From the NCBI GenBank assembly GCA_900074885.1, contig FJUW01000013.1, forward strand, positions 467,486 to 531,485: a stretch of 64,000 nucleotides of DNA, written 5' to 3'. Both the position numbers and the translations under genes were made by a program. This stretch comes from Rhynchosporium graminicola (Eukaryota > Ascomycota > Leotiomycetes > Helotiales > Ploettnerulaceae). The notes beneath the pieces are model-generated. The model made no database searches, had not been told where the DNA came from, and saw nothing but the letters and a program-made list of their open reading frames with translations. Below, piece by piece: positions 14,456 through 27,567 of this stretch; the stretch's first letter is position 1; the number at the start of each line of letters is the position of its first letter.

Positions 14456-14620
14456 TGTAAGTAAGTAACACGTACGCAGATAGTTAAGTATAGTATTTAA
14501 GAAGTTCGATATAGGAGAGAGTCAGGTTCTAGCCTAGCTCCGAAGGAAAACATGCGGGTGCCGCTAGGCTTAGTAAGCACAGGTATCGCCGGTGCTTAAT
14601 CCTGGGGCTCGCCCCTTACA
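14456..14620 (-). repeat. 5' LTR of element D (reversed)
   Basis: The copy begins TGTAAGTAAG and ends CGCCCCTTACA, with TGTAA/TTACA inverted ends. It keeps more CpA and TpG than the partner LTR, so the two LTRs took RIP mutations unevenly. Confidence 0.88.
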
Positions 14621-15680
14621 GTTACGTACCTAGAGATATTATATTCTATATTATAATCTTATAAAACCTTAGTAACTCTTCGAATAAGTAACGACCTGAG
14701 TGAGGCTCTTTTAAGTCTCTCATTAATAATAGATAAGACTTTAGCTCGAAGTTCTTATTAATAAAATAACTATAATAAGTTAGTATATAATAATAACTTA
14801 TATAAGGTATAATAACTTACAGAGTAATTCCGAGATAAGTATCTTAATTATTAGCAATCTAAGCGTCTAAAGTTAGACTAAAAGAACCGTTTGTTTTAAT
14901 ATTATCTTTAATCTCTTCTTAAATAAGAGACTTTTTCTCTAAATATAAAGAGTTTAAGTCTTCTTTAAGAGATTGATAGTATAGACTAGGGATCTCACTA
15001 TAAAGTATTATTAGTATTATATATAGTTTATATAAAGGTTATACTTACTTATTCAGGTAGAATAGTAATCCTTTAAATGATTCCGAAGTAATTGCTCGAA
15101 AGGAGATATTATTCAATATAATAAATCTAAAAAGTAACTTCTTAAACTTATTAATATTAAACTTCTAATCAGGTGAATTCGGCCTTTTATTAGCTCTTTG
15201 TCGAGCGAAAGCGTCGAATATATTATTAGTACTTTGTGAAGACTCTGTAATATCCGAGGTATCTAATAATAACTATTAGTATTTATATAGTTATAAAGTT
15301 TTATTAAGATTAAAATAACTTACCCCTGTTAATATCGATATTATTTAAAAACCTTCTTATATCAAAGGCTTTATGAGAGTTCTTATAGTAAGCAATATAG
15401 TTACTAGTAGAAGCGTAAACTCTTTGATTCTTCCAGGTTTTACTAATAATTTATAAGTTAGTATATTATAATATAATTAGAAGGATTTATTTAATAACTT
15501 ACTTGCAATTAGCTTATAAACATCTAATAGTAACTGATCGATAGGGTTCTCCTTAATAGGGTCTAAGGTTTTAGAGAATAGCCCTCTTTTAAAAATTGAG
15601 CTATCTTTTGATTCGTCGAGTTTAAAATCCGAAGAGTTTTGAAATACATTCAAAGAGATAGAGGTTTTATTAGCTATCAT
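14621..15680 (-). pseudogene. hAT-family transposase gene, upstream part (interrupted)
   Basis: The minus strand reads, in order: an open stretch at 15477-15680 (67 codons, function unclear); a segment with YASTSNYIAYYKNSHKAF near 15365-15415; then LLLDTSDITESSQSTNN, FDAFARQRANKRP, and FKKLLFRFIILNNISFRAI with SFKGLL near 15060-15150; then FSLTLDA near 14861-14885, and a GITL motif; then RDLKEPHSG near 14690-14715. The pattern of a 'FI..NN.SFR....SFK.LL' block followed by 'SLTLD.W.....YLGIT' is that of hAT transposases. Several TAG codons sit where Trp or Gln is expected, and at least one frame change or intron separates blocks; a candidate intron with GTAAGT and CTAAC lies near 15430-15500. 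The gene is broken at 14621 by element D and continues at 7726-7887. Confidence 0.75.
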
Positions 15681-16060
15681 AGGATAATAATAGTAGTTAG
15701 GAGTAATAATAAGAGTAGTAGTCGAGAGTAGTAGTTATAAAGATATAAAGAGAATACTTTAATAAAAAGAGAAAGGAAAGACTTTATCGAAAGAAATCGT
15801 TATTATATAGAGAGGTATTAACTTCTAGATAATTCTAAAGCTTAGAAATTACTATTATAAATCAAGAATCGATTTATAATATGAAGAAACGCTTCGAATA
15901 TAGCTTGATAATCAATATGACAAATACTCTATAAGGCGTTACTACGCGAAGGTTCTACGCGGGACGAGCTGTAGCTAAGCCTTTTAGGTAACGCTCCCGC
16001 TCTCTAGTTCCGATTAGGCTAGTATCTAGTCACATGACTACTACTTGAGTAGTACTCTAG
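15681..16060. other. AT-rich sequence between hAT coding remnant and minisatellite
   Basis: No reading frame is convincing here. The stretch probably includes the 5' untranslated or terminal part of the hAT transposon, but I could not identify terminal inverted repeats or an 8-bp target duplication. Confidence 0.4.
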
Positions 16061-16154
16061 AGTAGTAGAGTAGAGTAGAGTAGAGTTAGAGTAGTAGTTT
16101 ATTTATAGTAGAGTAGAGTAGAGTAGCGCCTACTACTCTACTCTACTCTACTCA
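16061..16154. repeat. Palindromic AGTAG/AGAGT minisatellite
   Basis: The left part is a run of AGAGT/AGTAG units, and a second run (16107-16133) is followed after the centre CGCC by its reverse complement (CTACTACTCTACTCTAC...), so the stretch from about 16107 to 16152 can fold into a hairpin with arms of about 20 bp. It lies at the edge between the mutated TE block and an unmutated island and may be the terminal or subterminal repeat of the hAT element. Confidence 0.75.
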
Positions 16155-16159
16155 TTTGT

Positions 16160-16966
16160 CACACTGATTTAGGTTCAATTATAGGTCCCAAGCGGTCTTC
16201 CTTGGGGACTGAGCTACCAGAATGCGTTCAACAGGAAAGAGAGGTTTAGTAGAAACTCTCCAAGACCCAGATGAACTTCCTATGGAACATCCTTTAACCC
16301 TAGCGTATGCGGACCTTCCTGCTCCTTATTTGCAGAACATTGCTCAATTTTAAGACTCTTAATGGTAATTATCAACTGAGCTGTATTAGCTCTTTGAATT
16401 TTACAACCAGAGATTGAATGTATCAACCCCCACTATTAATCATGTCGTAGACTTCCATCAGACCTACGTTAGGTGGTACTGCTTGAATTGAAGCACAGAC
16501 CACCAGCGGACGACAAGATTAGAACTGATCGTCCTCGGAAATAAATACCATGAGCAGCAGCGAATAATTACTCATATTTGGAATCTGTATGGAATCTTGA
16601 ACTCATCCAGCATGGAGTTCTTTTATCGTTCAACCTTTACATAGAGGGTATCAGCCTGTATTGGTCAAGGGGAATTACGCGCCACCAGGTGCTGGTTGTC
16701 GGGAATCGACCGTGGCGCTAGTCGTTCCTCCTTTTAATATAGTTTAACGATCGACTGCCAACAGGTCTCAATTTCGTATAAAGTGGTGGATTGTGTAGCA
16801 GCCTATCCTAGTTGATGTGTGACACCCTGGTTCCGATATCTCCCTAGCAAGTCCTGAACATGCGAAGTGTAGTCCTCTGTCTCTGCTTGCTGATCAGTAT
16901 CTTTATCGTCCTGTCAAGTTCACGAAACTCGGTACTGTAGTCCTCTGTAAGAAATATAGGTCATCT
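16160..16966. other. Island of unmutated host sequence between hAT and copia insertions
   Basis: Base use changes sharply here: CpA and TpG are common again and GC is higher. The plus strand has an ATG frame at 16222-16353 (43 codons, MRSTGKRGL... ending IAQF) and, in the same frame after several stops, another mostly open stretch from about 16393 to 16640. I do not recognise either, and I cannot tell a gene remnant from chance frames. Because element F has the same 5-bp duplication on both sides, this island was once contiguous with 51871 onward. Confidence 0.5.
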
Positions 16967-16971
16967 ACTAT

Positions 16972-17176
16972 TGTTAGTATCACTCTGTCGTAGTACGTAT
17001 AATCAAGTAGTCTGCGTGAGCTAAAGTATAGTGATAATAGTAGTAGTATTATCTGTTATATCGTAGCTGTCTTTCCTAGGTAATCGAGACTCCGGAAGGG
17101 AGATATATCTGGCCGGCTAAACCCCGGCGCAGATACTCGACTAACACGTGACTATAGACTAATATATGGACTAATA
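16972..17176 (-). repeat. 3' LTR of element F (reversed)
   Basis: It begins TGTTAGTATC and ends CTAATA, and aligns base for base with 51661-51865 (constant offset 34689), differing mainly by C/T and G/A transitions. Expected ends are TGTTAG...CTAACA. Confidence 0.9.
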
Positions 17177-20100
17177 CTAAGAGTACTTTAAAGTAGCTCT
17201 AAACTATCTACTTCTCTATATGAAAGTAACGCTTTTTGCTTTCTAATAAGAGTAGTACTATAGTACTACTCGTGCAGAAGTATTATATAGTATATAGGTT
17301 TCCACGTGATTAGGTCTAAAGATTCTGCTTAAAAGATAACTGAACTAAACGCTTTATAGGCTCTCTTCCGGCTTTAAGTTATCTAAATTCCCTCTATCTA
17401 CCTATTCTATAGGCTTAATAACTAATTGATTTATATATAATAGCTCCTTCAGAGCTCCGTTGCAATTTATCTTAGTTATTATATCCGTAGGGTTATCTAG
17501 CCCTACTACCTAAATTACCTCCGATATCTCTTTTCTTTCGTACGCCTAATATAGATATATAAGGTTAATTATTAATCTCTTCTCTCTTATAGTATTAAGT
17601 CGTACTATATAGTCGTATAAAGACTTAGAGTCGGTAATTATAACTAAAGGTAGTACTATGATCTCTATAATCTATTTAATAGTAGTCTTAATAGTACTAG
17701 CTATATTAAAACCTTCTAATATAGCGTATAGTTTAGAGGCTAGTATAGATCTAGTAACTCTCTTATAGTATACTGAAGACTAGTAAATAACGTTTACCTT
17801 ATTATACTTATCTATAAGTATATAGATATAGCTAATTTAAGAGTAGAAGTCTTTTAAATTAGTAAATAAACTATTAGTAAATATAATAAGTTTCAGAGAC
17901 TTCTTATCTAATTTAATATATCAGAGACCCTTATTATAGTTAAGCTTTTACTATAAGATTCTCTTATTTAAGAGCTTAAAGTCTTTCTCTATTAGATTTA
18001 TAGTTTATATAGTAAAAGAGATATTAAATAATACTTCCAGCTAAGAAATAATTACTAGGTATAAACCTTTAGCTCTCTAGGTAGTAAATTACTCGATTTA
18101 GGTAAGACCTTATCATATACCTCTATAAGAGTTAGTAAGATTAACTAGTTCTTTCTTAATTATTCTTAGTATCTTATCATATAATTATTAAGATAGTCGA
18201 ATAGAGCTATTAGTTTCTAAGGTAATATAATCTCTATTAAAGTTAATTAGGTATAAAGTAGTTAATTACTCTCTCTCGTTCGACTTGAATCTAGCTTTCT
18301 ATAGCTCTCTTTCTTCTGCGTCTATAAAGGTCTTATTATCGATAAAGAAGGTATTATTAATTTGAAGACTAAGAGCTCTTATACTAGCTTTATTACCTGA
18401 AACAGATAGTAGGCACGTATCGAACGTTAATAGTACTATATAGAGTTTCTTAATCTTATATCTATAGTATATACCGAACTAATAGTTCGCTAACTCTAGT
18501 ATACTATATATAAGCCTAACGTACTATAAAAACTAATATAGCTAAGTTAAAATCTCCTTTAGAGGGCGTACGAAGAAGTCATATATTAAGTATAATATAG
18601 ACTAAGTATAAGCTTATATAATATCATAGCTATATACCTTAAACTTAAGGTATATAACTGCGTATACTAGTAGTAGTTATTAGCTGACTTATTAAATAGT
18701 TAGTAATATAATAAGTACTTAGTTCTTTCTAGAGTTATTATATACTTATATAACTAGTCTAGACTTCTCGTAAGCTTTCTATATACCTTTAAATTTAGTC
18801 TAGTCGATAAATTTAGCGTTAAAAACCCTAGCTCTAGCTAGTAATTCGTCTTTATAAACTAATTTAAAGATCCCTATAGCGATTAGACTATTAATCTCCT
18901 TACGTTTTAACGTAGCGTATTAAGGTTCTACTACTAAGGAACTAATAAATAATTTATTATTATCTCTGAATCGAATTAGCTTTTATCGATCTCGATAAGG
19001 TTACTTCTTTAGTACTAGTATAAGTCGATTTGACTTAGTAGTACTAAGTGATAGTAAGAGTATAATTTCAGGTAAAATACCCTCTAGTTCGTTAGAATCG
19101 ATCTCTTCTTCGTACTATAGTTTAATCGATATAGAGTGAAAGGTCGTTAGTCTACTATCGATTTCTATTATGTAGTTCTCTCTATCTATAGAAATAAGTA
19201 GCTAAGGTCTATCCCAGAAGCCTTTCTCTCTCTAAACTAGTACTAGAGAGTTCAATAGAAGGTCTCTTACTACTATAGAACTCGGTCTATTCCGAGTATT
19301 CAGGGCGTTATTAACTTACTAACGACTCTATAGCTTACGAATCTCTTCTATAGCCTTATGAAGTGTAGCAGCTCGTTAGGAGACTAATAGTAAAGGGGCG
19401 TTTATCTCTACTATTCTAAGGTATACTCTAAATACTAGTAAAACAAGTATAATTCTACTAGGTCTAGAAATATACTTAATTACGTGGAATACTATCTATA
19501 GTGCTATATCTTGACTAAGGTGCAGTAACTCCTTCCGAATTATCGTATAAGCTCTCTTCAGAGGGCCGTGGTATCTCTCTACCTTACTAATAGAGTAGTG
19601 AGCCTCTATAGGTATAACTTTGACTATAGAACCCTCTATCTTAGTACTCTATACGAATTCTTTTGACTTAAATTATATACCTGCGTTTATAATAATAAAA
19701 TCAGGTAGTCTAAGGTAGGTATCTATCTATACCTGCTTAAATTAGTTCTATATATACTCTGTAGATATATTAGTAAGAAAACCTCTATTCTGGAAGGTAG
19801 TACCTTAATCGACTATATTTAAGACTTATCGACCGTCTAGTTATATGATATCGATCACGACTTCGTAATTGAAGTATATATTATCAGTATCGTAGAGCTT
19901 GAACTTGAATCTGCCTAGTGATCTTCCGTATAGCTAGTAGTGCTTATAGAGCTTAGTAAGCTCCTTTAGTACCCCTGAGTTGTGCTCGTAACCGGCCTAT
20001 TATAGTAAATCTTCTAGCTTTCTTACTAAGGGGTATCCGAATCGGTAGTAAAGTCGATATAAATCCGTCTCCGTAAGTACTCTCGTATTTGACTAGAAAC

Positions 20101-21294
20101 ACTTCGTAATATACGTCTTAAGTAACTCCTTCTAAAGTAAGAAGAAGTAGCCGAATCTCCGTACTACTAGTATATCTCCTTATAGCGTGATAAGTACGTT
20201 ACGAAGATTATCTAATATAACCCTGAGCTTATCTATATCGTCTAAACAGAGTAGAAACGGGGTATCTATAGCTATAACCTCAAATTAGATCTTTCTAATT
20301 AGAGAAGGTATAATTACTATACTAATAGAAGTAGCTTTACTAATACCGAATTTGACGTTTATTCCACGGGAAGGCAAGAGTTCAGCCTTATACAGAGCCT
20401 TATAGGCTTCGTATTAACCTTTACCTACTGTAGATACCTTTATTACTCTAGTATCAATTATAATTCTATAGAAAACTAACGAATTATATCAGGGGCTACT
20501 TATTATCGTCCCTGGGGTCCGGTCCTCTTCCGTAGCTTCTTCGGCAGTATCTATTAGGTGCTTAAAAGCCGTATTTACTAGGGTTTCTGTTATTAGCTAT
20601 ATAGCTTCTACTAAGACAGGTCCTATAGAAGTCATGAATAGAGCTTCCGGCTTTTCGTCATCGGAATCATAGTCTATACCGCTCTCGGCTTCGCATAAGG
20701 TAAAAGCAGTAGCTATATATTCGTCTTCTATACTTTCGTACTCTGCGACGTATTATCTGTATACTTTCTTAAAGACTCTTCTAAAGTTACTTTTGAACTT
20801 AGAAGAGTTCTTCGCCTTAAACTTCTCCTTAGCCTTCTCTCTTTCTTCTACTATATAGTCGAAGGATATATAATCTGTAGTATTATATACCTAGCACTTC
20901 TTAGCGTTACCTTCCTTATCTAGCGTATTTATCTTCTTCCCTCCTTATATTCTGAATCGCCTTTTACTATCTTCCTTCTTCTTCTCTCTGTATACTTATC
21001 CTTTATCGGAATCGCTTCGGAATTTTCGATTAGTATAGAAGATAGTACTAGTTATAGGGTATGCGTATTCGTAGTTAACGATAGAGGTTCTAATAGAAGT
21101 AATCGTCTTTTTAGTAGAAGTTATAAGTTAAGCTAGAGTAATCTAGTAGGCTTCCGAGCTTTAGTAGGTAATAATAATCTTATTTATAACGAACTTCTTA
21201 TAGCGTAATTCAAAAGGTATACTATAACGTAGCTCTCTAATCTGCGTAGAGAGTATATTAAAGCACTTTGAAGTCGTCTTTCTAGGGTTCTTTT
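17177..21294 (-). pseudogene. Element F pol (integrase-RT-RNase H), 3' portion
   Basis: This is the minus-strand copia pol gene described under element F, with integrase around 19300-20050 and RT/RNase H from about 19000 down to 17430. The upstream rest of the polyprotein is at 49956-51660 beyond the family E array. No long open frame survives; TAG and TAA interrupt all domains. Confidence 0.85.
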
Positions 21295-21562
21295 TATAAT
21301 AATAGCTCACCTGAATATCATATGAGAAGAAAGATAGATAACAGGGCCTAAGTTCATAGGTATCCCGGCAGAACTAGTATCTGACCCGGTATAATATCGG
21401 ACTAGTACCAGCGTATATATATAAGGTACTTTATACTCTATCTCTCTTCTTCTTCTTTCCTTATCTTTTTATTTCCTTCGTAGTAGACTATATAAGATCG
21501 CTCTTAGCTTCTCTACTTATTTATTCTTACTTATATACCGCCTTAAGTCTTATATCATTATA
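21295..21562 (+). repeat. Family E LTR, left end of array
   Basis: It is a 268-bp copy starting TATAATAATAGC (family consensus TATGACGATAGC) and ending ATCATTATA. It is followed directly by internal sequence starting TTAAATAAAAAG, a junction seen again at 27567, 35449 and 7458. Confidence 0.9.
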
Positions 21563-24500
21563 TTAAATAAAAAGATCAAGATAGCCGGAGATAGCTTATT
21601 ATAATATCTTATTACTAAGTTAGTTATTCGATAACTACTCGTATATAGCCGAGATACTAGAGATCTCTTAGATAATTATAAATTAGGGTTTAATTCAGCT
21701 TATTATAAATAGTATAATAGAAGAGGTCTTCGCTAACGCTCCTTTAATAACCCCCTTAGTATAAAGGAATTATAAATAGATTTTAAAGAAAATATAATAA
21801 ATACCCTAGAACTTTAATCTCTACGTATTACTACTGAAATAGTCCTAATATACCCCTTTTTAAGCTATTATTATAGCTCTTAACTAATAAACTAGAGACT
21901 CCTCTAGTTCTAAGGGAACTTAATACGATCCCTCCCGCTCTACTTCTGAACTTAATCTATTATACCTTTCCTTACCTTAAACGTCTCTTACTCTAAAGAA
22001 TATTAATACTTTATTAAGGAAGTACTAACTAAGAGGGAAAGGAAAATAAAAGCGAAATTCACTAGGAGTATAATCGCTAAGTACTCTTACTACTATAGGT
22101 AACTTGAACTTAATCTATTCCCTCTTATAATAATTAGTAAACTAAGAGGAAAAGAATAACTCTCTAGAAGATACTATAGATAAACTAATCTCTATATAAG
22201 ATAAGTTCCTTATAAGGGTCTCTCGCTTATCTTCGACTCTCTTACTAGAACTAATATTATAATCTCTACGTATAGTAGAGTTTAATAACTTAATAAACTC
22301 TATTCTAATACGTAGTACTAAGAGAGAGGATATTATTCCTAATAAACTATCTCTCTCTCCCGGCGCCGAATTAATAAAGTTACGCCTTAGGAAGTCTTAT
22401 CTTATTAAGAAGATCTTACCCCTAGATAATAAATCAGACTCTATTTTCTTCTAATAAAGAGTATTAATACGAGACTAGCTAGCTATAAACGCTAACTATT
22501 ACCCTATAGACTTCTCCCGGCGCGTTCTTATATAAGAGCTAGTTACTAGATTAGCTAAGGAGTATCTTACGCTTTAGTACTTTACTAACGAGTTTAAAAC
22601 TAGCGATAAAATAATCTCCTTATTAGAGGAGAACTTTCTTACTAGTTTAAAGGAAGATAACTACTATAATACTTTCTACTACTTAGAAATATAATAACTT
22701 AGCTATATACGCGAGACCATCGCCGAGTTTCGTAATCGATTTCAAAGCGCTACTATCTAAAGTAAGATTAAAAAGAAAGAGTAATTCTTTTATATATAAG
22801 ATAAGATTATATTATCTTTATACGCTTTAACTTTTATTATTAAACTAATATAGAATAAGGATTATACTTCTATAGTTAGATCCTTACTTTCTTTTAATAC
22901 TAAGTATCGCTATAACTTAGAATATATTTATCCCGAGAAAGCTACTACCTAAGTATAGCACTATAAGCTTATTATTACTACTATAACTACTACTAGTTCT
23001 ACCTCTTACTAGTCCTTAAGCTTAGCTCCTTAATAAACTACTCCTATACTATACGTACGTACCTCTACTCTAGTATAGTCTAGTACTCCTTCCGCGCTAA
23101 AACGCCTTACTACCTTAACCGGAGAACTCCTTAGGTATTATAATTATAGATAGCTCGGTTATATTAAGCTAAACTACCCTAACTTACTTAAGGTTTAATT
23201 AATTAATAAATTTCCAGAAGAGGATTAAGTAACTAAAGAAGTAGTAGAAAATATACCTTCCGAATCTAAACTAATATTAGAGGGAAATAATAAGGCCTAA
23301 GTAAAAACTCCTTCTTAGGTTTATATAAGTATAATCTCTCTAATCTAGACCTTAACTCCCTAATAGAAAATAAGTAATTTATATACCTAACTATAGTTAG
23401 TATAAATAAGCTAAAAGTCTCTATAAATAGCTTAATCGATACTAGAGCGAATAGTTATCTATTTATTAATCGTACTCTTACCGGATAACTATTAGGAGCT
23501 CTTAGTATTAAAATCGAGCTATTATCTTATTCTATTCTAATACGTAAGTTCTAATAGTCTATTAGAACTTATATTACTTATTTTATACGTTTATACCTTT
23601 CTATTAATAGTAAGCGTATTTATAATTACTCTTTTATTCTCCTTGATTTAGGATAATAAGATATAATTATTAGTATTAAATAGATATAACGATTTCAAGT
23701 TAAGCTAGATACGCTCTACTATAAGCTTCTATAGTTAGAACGCTATCTAGCTACCCTCTGATACGATAAGAAGATAATTATAACTCTATTACCTTATAAA
23801 CCTAATATTAATTAATCTTACTAAATCGATACTAATACGTAAGACTTAGCTATAAACTAGCTAGATTAATAGCGATTATACTAAATAGTAGTAATATAGT
23901 ATATTAATATATTATCCTTATTATTTAACTTATTTCCGCTTATTACTAAGGAATCCGAACCCTTTTCTACTCTAACTTTATCGAGAAAGGTACTTACGCC
24001 GAAACCCTACTATAAGTACTCCTCTTAACCTCTAAGGATCTAGAAACTAGTTCTGATTTACTAAATTAGTACTATAGCTTTTTATTTTAATATAAAATAT
24101 AAAAATTCCGAATTATTCTTTATTAGTATCTACGAGATAAACTACCTCTTATAAGACTATCTAAATAGTAACTCTTCTAAGGATCCTGATACCGAACGAC
24201 TTATAGCCGAAAAGCTACCGGAATAGTATTATACTCTTAAGAAAGCTTTTTCTAAGTAGGATTCTAATATTCTTCTACTATATTACTTATATAATTATAA
24301 AATTATTCTAGAAGAACTATTACCTAATATATATTCGCTCTTATATTAGTAATCTATAGATAAATTATAAGTAACTAAGGAGTATCTTATAGAGAACTTA
24401 GATAAGAGATTTATCGAATCTAGTTAAAGTCCCTTTATATTACTTATACTATTCGTTAAGAAAGCTAATAAAGGATTACGCTTCTATATCGACTATTATA

Positions 24501-27299
24501 AGCTTAATATAATCACTCGAAAGGATTCCTACCTAATACTTAAGATCGATAAGCTCTTAACTTATATATCTAAAGTAGTAATTTTTACTAAACTAGATAT
24601 CCGAGTAGTATTTAACTATATCTATATAGACCCCGAATCCGAGGAGTATACTATCTTCCGAACCCGCTTTAGATCTTATAAATATAAAGTATTACTTTTC
24701 AGGCTCTATAATAGACCTAGTACGTACTAGTAATATATAAATAATATACTATTAGATTACTTAGATAATTTCTATATAGCTTATCTAGATAATATCCTTA
24801 TATACTCGGAAACGCTCTAGGAATATAAGGAATATATTAAATTAATACTATAATACTTAATAGATACCGGACTTTAAGTAGATATTAAGAAAAGCGAATT
24901 CTATATTACTTAGACTAAATACCTCAGATATATTATTACTACTAATAGAATTAAGCTAGATCCTGAGAAAATAATACTATTAATAGACTAGAAGGACCCC
25001 GAAATAGTAATAGCTATAAAATCTTTCCTAGGATTCTATAAGTTCTACTATTAATTTATTCGGAATTTCGGCCTTATCGCTAAACCTCTCTTAGTACTCA
25101 CTCGGCCTATAATACTATAGAATTTCACTAATAATTATAAGAAGTCCTTTAATAATTTATATTAATAGCTACTATTAGTATAGAAACTATACTATTTCGA
25201 CCCTGAATTATAAACTAAACTAGAAACTAATACTTCTAATAGTATAATAACTAGAGTTATCTTCTAATTATATAAAGATAACTAGTAGTATCTAATTAGA
25301 TTCTACTCTTATATTCTTAATAGATATAAACTAAACTAGAAGATCTATAATAAGGAGCTATACGCTATTATTAAGTCTTTCTAGAAATAGAGACCGGAAC
25401 TTATATCTCTATAACGCTATATTAGCGTATATATGGACTATCGATCCTTAGAATACTTTATAACTACTAAGGTCCTAACTAGTAAATAAGCTAGATAAAT
25501 AGAATTCCTTTCCGAATTCAACTTTTAAATTATATATATACTTAGTAAAAATAATACTAAAGCTAATATCCTTAGCTATAAGAAATAAGATCTAAGGATA
25601 TAGGAATAATAGAAATAAGATAATAGATCTCAGGTTTTATTACTTCTAAACTACTTAGACCTTAAGATTAACGCGGAACTAGCTAAGTATTATATCGATT
25701 AAATTAGTTATATATACTTAATATTACTAAGGACTAATACGCTACCGGAACTCGCATATAACTCCTTTAATTTAATCGAGAAACTATATTAATTTAACTA
25801 AGAATTATTCTCTAATAAATAGAATATATTAAAAGATAGCTATACTATTAATAATAGTTTACTACTTTATAATAGTTATCTATACGTATAATACTATATC
25901 CCGCTATATACCTATTTAATCAGCGAAATCTATAATTAAGTTTCCTCTACTTATCTAAATACTTATAAGACTATCGAAATAATTTCTACTTATTACTACT
26001 AGAAAGGACTCATATTAGATATAAAATAATATACTTATAATTACTGCCCCTATTAGTACTCTTATCTGAAGTAAACGAAATAGTAAGGATTCCTCTACTT
26101 ATTACTAGTACTTAGCTACCTTATATAGTACTTAGCTATAGATTTTAAGGACTTCTCGCCTAATAACTAAGGATTTAATAAGATATTAGTATTTATCGAC
26201 CGCTTAAGGAAGGACTCCGTATCGATATCGTACTATTATAATATCGATACCTATAAGATAGTAATATTATTTATCTAATAGATATATTATTTCGGATATA
26301 CTCCTAAGTTAATTATATCCGACTAAGAAGCTTAGTTAATCTTATCTTTCTAGTAAGAGTTTTACTATATAATTAGAGTTAAGATTAAGCTCTCTACTTC
26401 TTTCTACTACTAAATCGATAGATAAATAGAGATTATAAATTAGTATATTAACTAACGCTTTAGACTTTTTATTAATTACTACTAAAGTAACTAGAGCGAA
26501 CTATTACTAATAATAGACCGCGCTTAAGTAACCCTACCTTACGACTCTATTAGTATAGCGCTATATACTCTTAAATATAGTATATTACTACGGAATAGCT
26601 AGGACTAGAAGTAACTTACCGGATCGATACTATAAGAGAAGCTTAATTATACTAATACTAAATCCCTAGCTAAATATACTAAATCCGCTATCGAGGTTAT
26701 AAAAGCTAATATACTAGCTACCTAGTATAAGATAAGCGCTATAACTAACCCGAAACGGCGTAATATTAACTAGAAAGTTAAAGATAAGGTATTTCTCTCT
26801 ATAAGGAACCTTAAGAATTACTAGCTAAGTAAGAAGCTATCTAGTCTCTAAGTAAGACTATACTAAGTCCTAGCTAAGATCGGATACTCCTATAAGCTAG
26901 ATTTACTCCCGGGATCTTCTATTTATAATATATTCGCCTCCGAATTACTCTTTAAGGACTCGGATAACCTATTACTAAGCTAGGAGTTACTAAACTTACT
27001 CTTAGAGGTTATCGCTACTTAAGAAGAGTAAGAGTTATAAGATATACTCGCTATATAGCTCTTAAGAAGTAATCTGAAGTATTAGATTAGTTAGCTAAGC
27101 TATAACTCGGACTTAACTTAGTATAATACTTCCGATCTAATAAGTACTTCGTATAAGCTCAGAGACTTCTATACTACTAACCTAAGTAAACCTAGACCTC
27201 CGCGTAGACTAGATTAGTAGATTAAAGCCTAAGAAAATAGAATAGATAACTATAGTTACTTAGAGAATAATAAGCTATTATAGTTACTAGTATTAGAAT
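21563..27299 (+). pseudogene. E1 internal region: RIP-dead Ty3/gypsy gag-pol, 3' part deleted
   Basis: The plus strand shows gag-like sequence at about 22400-23250 and an RT with FVKKANKG, FYIDYYKL and a decayed YLDN at about 24450-24800. RNase H (about 25200-25400) and integrase with DFKDFSP and GFNKILVFIDR (about 26140-26210) follow. Compared with the E3/E4 and E2 copies, about 1.5 kb between pol and the 3' LTR is missing, including the polypurine tract and the antisense frame: pol sequence ATTAGAATT runs straight into the LTR at 27300. Loss of the tract means this unit could not have transposed in this form, so the loss is secondary. Confidence 0.85.
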
Positions 27300-27567
27300 T
27301 ATGACGATAGCTCACCTGAATATCATATGAGAAGAAGGATAGATAACAGGGCCCGAGTTCATAGGTATCCCGGCAGAACTAGTATCTGACCCGGTATAAT
27401 ATCGGACTAGTACCGGTATATATATATAAGGTACTTTATACTCTATCTCTCTTCTTCTTCTTTCCTTATCTTTTTATTTCTTTTATAGTAGATTATATAA
27501 GATCGCTCTTAGCCTCCCTACTTATTTATTCTTACTTATATACCGCCTTAAGTCTTATATCGTTATA
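27300..27567 (+). repeat. Family E LTR shared between E1 and E3 units
   Basis: It is a 268-bp copy beginning TATGACGATAG and ending ATCGTTATA, with internal sequence of one unit on its left and the start of another internal unit (TTAAATAAAAAG) on its right. Confidence 0.9.

Larger units (their letters stand above)
7888..14620 (-). mobile_element. Element D: complete, RIP-dead Ty3/gypsy retrotransposon (reversed)
   Basis: This 6.73-kb element is bounded by LTRs at 7888-8055 and 14456-14620 and by a perfect 5-bp target duplication, GTTAC. Orientation is reverse: a polypurine tract (seen as CTCCCCTCCTCCCTCCGCC) lies just inside the left LTR. On the minus strand the RT motif reads AYIDN with VVVYS near 12020-12060 (consensus YxDD; the second Asp is now Asn), and the RT/RNase H linker reads FLGFINFY near 11768-11792, typical of Ty3/gypsy. 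Integrase-like sequence lies around 9400-10700 and gag-like sequence around 13300-14400. Stops are dense and of RIP type. It sits inside the hAT transposase gene. Confidence 0.88.
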
